Part shown: piece by piece, positions 62,005-64,000 of the stretch
Position numbering within the stretch: position 1 is the first letter of the stretch
How the letters are laid out: every line of letters begins with the position of its first letter
NCBI GenBank assembly: GCA_036378675.1
Contig: DASUWA010000054.1
Location: forward strand, 89,979 to 153,978
DNA: 64,000 bases
Source: Acidimicrobiales bacterium
Lineage (GTDB): Bacteria; Actinomycetota; Acidimicrobiia; Acidimicrobiales; Palsa-688
Direction of reading: 5' to 3'
Position numbers and translations under genes: made by a program
Notes under the pieces: model-generated
The model's input: the letters and a program-made list of their open reading frames with translations, nothing else
Told to the model about the DNA's origin: nothing
Database searches by the model: none

Positions 62005-63081
62005 TCAGACGTTGAATCGGATCTCGAGGACGTCACCGTCGACGACCTCGTACTCCTTGCCTTCGACCCGGAGTTTCCCCGCCTCCTTGGCCGCGTGCCA
62101 AGAGCCAAGCTGCAGAAGCTCGTCCCAGTGGATCACCTCGGCGCGAATGAACCCGCGCTGCAGGTCCGAATGGATCACCCCCGCACACTCGGGCGCTTTC
62201 GCACCGGCACGGAACGTCCAGGCGCGGCTTTCTTTGTCGCCAGTGGTGAAGAAGGTTCGGCGCCCGAGAAGGTGGTAAGCCGCGCGGGCTACCCGGGGTA
62301 GTGCGCCCTCCCCGAGTCCCAGCCCCTCCAGCAGTTCGGTCCGCTCGCTTGATTCCAGCTGGGCTGCTTCGGCTTCGAGTTTGACGCTCACGCCGAGCAC
62401 ATCGCCGTGCCCGCCGAGCTCGTCCGCGACCGGTTTGACGATGGCGTCTGCGCCGGAGACCTGATCCTCGCCCAGGTTGACGACCGCCAGAACCGGTTTG
62501 TTGGTGAGCAGGAAAAACGACTTGAGCAACGATCGGTCCTCGGCTGAAAGCGACGAGCGGTAGATCGGGACGCCGGAATCGAGTTCGGCCTTCGCGCGCT
62601 CCAGCGCGACAACCTCGCCGGCGAGGGACTTGTCCGTCTTAGCCGCCTTCCGTCTCTTCTCGACCTGGCTGTCGACCGTCGCTGCGTCTGCGAGTACGAG
62701 CTCGAGCTCGAGGACGCCGAGGTCGGAGAGCGGGTCGTGGTCGCCCACCACGTTGTCGTCCTCGAAGCCTCGCAGGACCAAACAAAGCGCGTCCGCTTCA
62801 CGGATGCCGGCGAGAAACCGGTTTCCCAACCCCTCCCCGGTCGAAGCACCCGCGACCAGGCCGGCGATGTCGACGAACTCGACCGTCGCATGGACGACCT
62901 TGCGGCTGGAGCTCATCAGCCCAAGCTGGTCCACCCGTTGGTCCGGAACCTGGGCAACGCCGACCGTCGTCTCCGTGGTGGAGAACGGGTGCGGGGCGAC
63001 CAGCGCCGACCCACCGGTCAGCGCGTTGAAAAGGCTCGACTTCCCGGAGTTGGGCAGCCCGACGATGCCGAGTTTCTCCAT
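62005..63081 (-). CDS. ychF: Redox-regulated ATPase YchF (OLA1-type)
   Basis: This 358-residue TRAFAC P-loop protein prefers ATP. The P-loop is GLPNSGKSSLFNALTG (residues 7-22), switch region DIAGLVAGASTGEGLGNRFL, and the NKxD-equivalent NLGED follows TNKPVLAVV. A coiled-coil arm separates the G domain from a C-terminal TGS domain with FIRAEVIHWDELL and YEVVDGDVLEIRFNV. It binds ribosomes and is implicated in stress adaptation in other bacteria. It is divergent from the tiny bL37 gene by 27 bases. Confidence 0.97.
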   Translation of the reverse strand: MEKLGIVGLPNSGKSSLFNALTGGSALVAPHPFSTTETTVGVAQVPDQRVDQLGLMSSSRKVVHATVEFVDIAGLVAGASTGEGLGNRFLAGIREADALCLVLRGFEDDNVVGDHDPLSDLGVLELELVLADAATVDSQVEKRRKAAKTDKSLAGEVVALERAKAELDSGVPIYRSSLSAEDRSLLKSFFLLTNKPVLAVVNLGEDQVSGADAIVKPVADELGGHGDVLGVSVKLEAEAAQLESSERTELLEGLGLGEGALPRVARAAYHLLGRRTFFTTGDKESRAWTFRAGAKAPECAGVIHSDLQRGFIRAEVIHWDELLQLGSWHAAKEAGKLRVEGKEYEVVDGDVLEIRFNV

Positions 63082-63108
63082 AGCGCTGGCAGGCTACCCT
63101 GGCGCTCC

Positions 63109-63192
63109 ATGTCGAAGCGCACCCGGAAGGCCCGCTCTCGGGCCCGTCGAAACAAGGCCAACCACCGGCGGAAGCCGAACCGGGGGCGCTAA
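63109..63192 (+). CDS. Large ribosomal protein bL37 (27-residue basic peptide)
   Basis: The ATG at 63109 opens a 27-codon frame for MSKRTRKARSRARRNKANHR and RKPNRGR. It closely resembles the 24-residue mycobacterial protein bL37 (from memory MAKRGRKKRDRKHSKANHGK...), which was found bound to 23S rRNA in ribosome structures. The shared SKANHxKRPN-like tail is the strongest point. It ends five bases from the convergent kinase gene. Ordinary gene finders would miss it. Confidence 0.85.
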   Translation: MSKRTRKARSRARRNKANHRRKPNRGR

Positions 63193-63197
63193 GCCCG

Positions 63198-64000
63198 TCA
63201 GATGAGTCCGCTGCGGCGGGCGAGTTCTTCGAGCGGCTGCTGGGGGCGGGCCCCGAGATGGGAGACGATTTCAGACGCCGCGAGCGCGCCGAGCTCCGCG
63301 CAGCGGCGGGGATCGAGTCCTGCGAGATAACCGAAAAGGAAACCGCCGGCGTAGCTATCTCCCGCTCCGGTTGTGTCGACGACTCGCTCGACCTTTGCGG
63401 CGGGTGCGCTGACGACTTTGCCGGCGGTGGAGACGATCGAACCGTTCGGTCCGAGGGTGACCGCGACGGTCGGGCACCGCTTCGCAAGGACCCCGAGCGC
63501 CTCATCTACTCGTCCTTGCGGGAACCCAGCCATCTCGCAGGCCTCCAGCTCGTTGGCGAACAGCAAGTCCACGCTGTCGAGGATGCGGTCGAAATGCTCC
63601 CGGTGAAGCTCGACCCAGGACGGGTCCGCCAACGAGAGGGCCACCTTGGTCCCGGATGCCTTGGCCACCTCGATGGTCTTCTCGACAGCGGCGTCGGTGT
63701 CACGCAGGCCGTAGAGGTAACCCTCGAGGTACACGACCTCGGCCCCGGCAATGACGTCGACGTCGAGATCGTCCGGCATCAACTTTGCACCGACGCCGAG
63801 GCTCGTGCACATGGTCTTTTCGGCGTCCGGAGACACCATGATCAGGGAACGCCCGGTTCCGAGCCCTTCCTTCGCCGGCGCCATCTCGAACGTGACCCCC
63901 GCGGCGCGAATGTCGTGCGCGAACACCTCGCCGAGCGCGTCGTTGCGTATTTTTCCTATGAATTTGACCTGCACACCGAAAGAGGCGACAACCGCCGCGG
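63198..64000 (-). CDS. PfkB-family sugar/nucleoside kinase, adenosine-kinase-like (5' end outside window)
   Basis: At least 267 residues of a PfkB kinase are visible; the frame stays open to base 64000, so the N-terminus is missing. GVQVKFIGKIRNDALGEVFA, TGRSLIMVSPDAEKTMCTSLG and VVYLEGYLYG match the bacterial adenosine-kinase-like branch. DTTGAGDSYAGGFLFGYL is PfkB signature 2 with the catalytic Asp. A GTG at 63974 is inside the gene, not its start. Ribokinase or another nucleoside kinase remains possible. Confidence 0.9.
   Translation of the reverse strand, partial: AAVVASFGVQVKFIGKIRNDALGEVFAHDIRAAGVTFEMAPAKEGLGTGRSLIMVSPDAEKTMCTSLGVGAKLMPDDLDVDVIAGAEVVYLEGYLYGLRDTDAAVEKTIEVAKASGTKVALSLADPSWVELHREHFDRILDSVDLLFANELEACEMAGFPQGRVDEALGVLAKRCPTVAVTLGPNGSIVSTAGKVVSAPAAKVERVVDTTGAGDSYAGGFLFGYLAGLDPRRCAELGALAASEIVSHLGARPQQPLEELARRSGLI

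Noticed and set aside
62737..63108. Long plus-strand frame leading into bL37
   Set aside because: The upstream part is antisense to ychF; only the last 27 codons from ATG 63109 match a known protein.

Overview
The window looks like a chromosomal segment of a high-GC actinobacterium, perhaps of the class Acidimicrobiia. That placement is inference from gene content. Pointers are GTG-rich starts, F420-type and LLM oxidoreductases, Ni-superoxide dismutase, DUF1707 and DUF501 proteins, and two tiny ribosomal proteins known from mycobacterial ribosomes (bS22 and bL37). There are no rRNA genes, insertion sequences, CRISPR arrays or phage genes. Two tRNA genes are present, Leu-TAA and Gln-TTG. Genes are tightly packed, with many 4-base stop/start overlaps and several convergent overlaps.

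Layout. 0-8.5 kb: a partial gene, a membrane protein, clpP, an SRPBCC-ArsR pair with two operator-like dyads, fumarase, a secreted NlpC/P60 hydrolase, two oxidoreductases, a DUF1707 protein and a DMT transporter. 8.5-16.2 kb: tRNA-Leu, an MFS transporter, the divergent sodN/sodX pair, an acyltransferase-epimerase pair, an aminotransferase-GNAT pair and a DUF501-Ppx/GppA fusion. 16.3-26.8 kb: a minus-strand ten-gene cox-type molybdenum hydroxylase operon with two large subunits and a full maturation set (CoxD, CoxE, two XdhC pieces, MocA, CoxG). 26.9-38.1 kb: a long minus-strand core block, glmU-prs-rplY-pth-mfd-surA-like-mazG-eno-ftsB. 38.2-40.4 kb: tRNA-Gln, then a less GC-rich stretch with an ECF sigma factor and a membrane partner. 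40.4-56.7 kb: accessory genes (MpaB-TetR, protease/HxlR, phosphotriesterase, a branched-chain amino-acid type ABC transporter with two attached envelope proteins, a PhyH dioxygenase behind a highly structured leader, MarR, an FrhB-like protein, a PPOX protein, bS22, a Vgb-like propeller). 56.7-64 kb: core genes again, ispE, rsmA, tatD, metG, rsmI, DUF192, ychF, bL37 and a PfkB kinase that runs off the end.

The core genes (rsmI, metG, tatD, rsmA, ispE, pth, rplY, prs, glmU, mfd, mazG, eno, ftsB, DUF501, ppx) are the set that, from memory, sits together in Mycobacterium tuberculosis around Rv1003-Rv1026. The cox operon lies between ftsB and DUF501-ppx, and the 40-56 kb accessory block lies between glmU and ispE, so both look like insertions into an ancestral neighbourhood.

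The most unusual items are: a four-hairpin leader with two mutually exclusive stems upstream of the PhyH gene (51737-51868); pth, which has no ATG/GTG/TTG start and appears to start at CTG directly after the rplY stop codon; a GlmU lacking its acetyltransferase half; two complete CoxL subunits with one CoxS and one CoxM; the DUF501-Ppx fusion; and a palindromic repeat seen in two intergenic regions.
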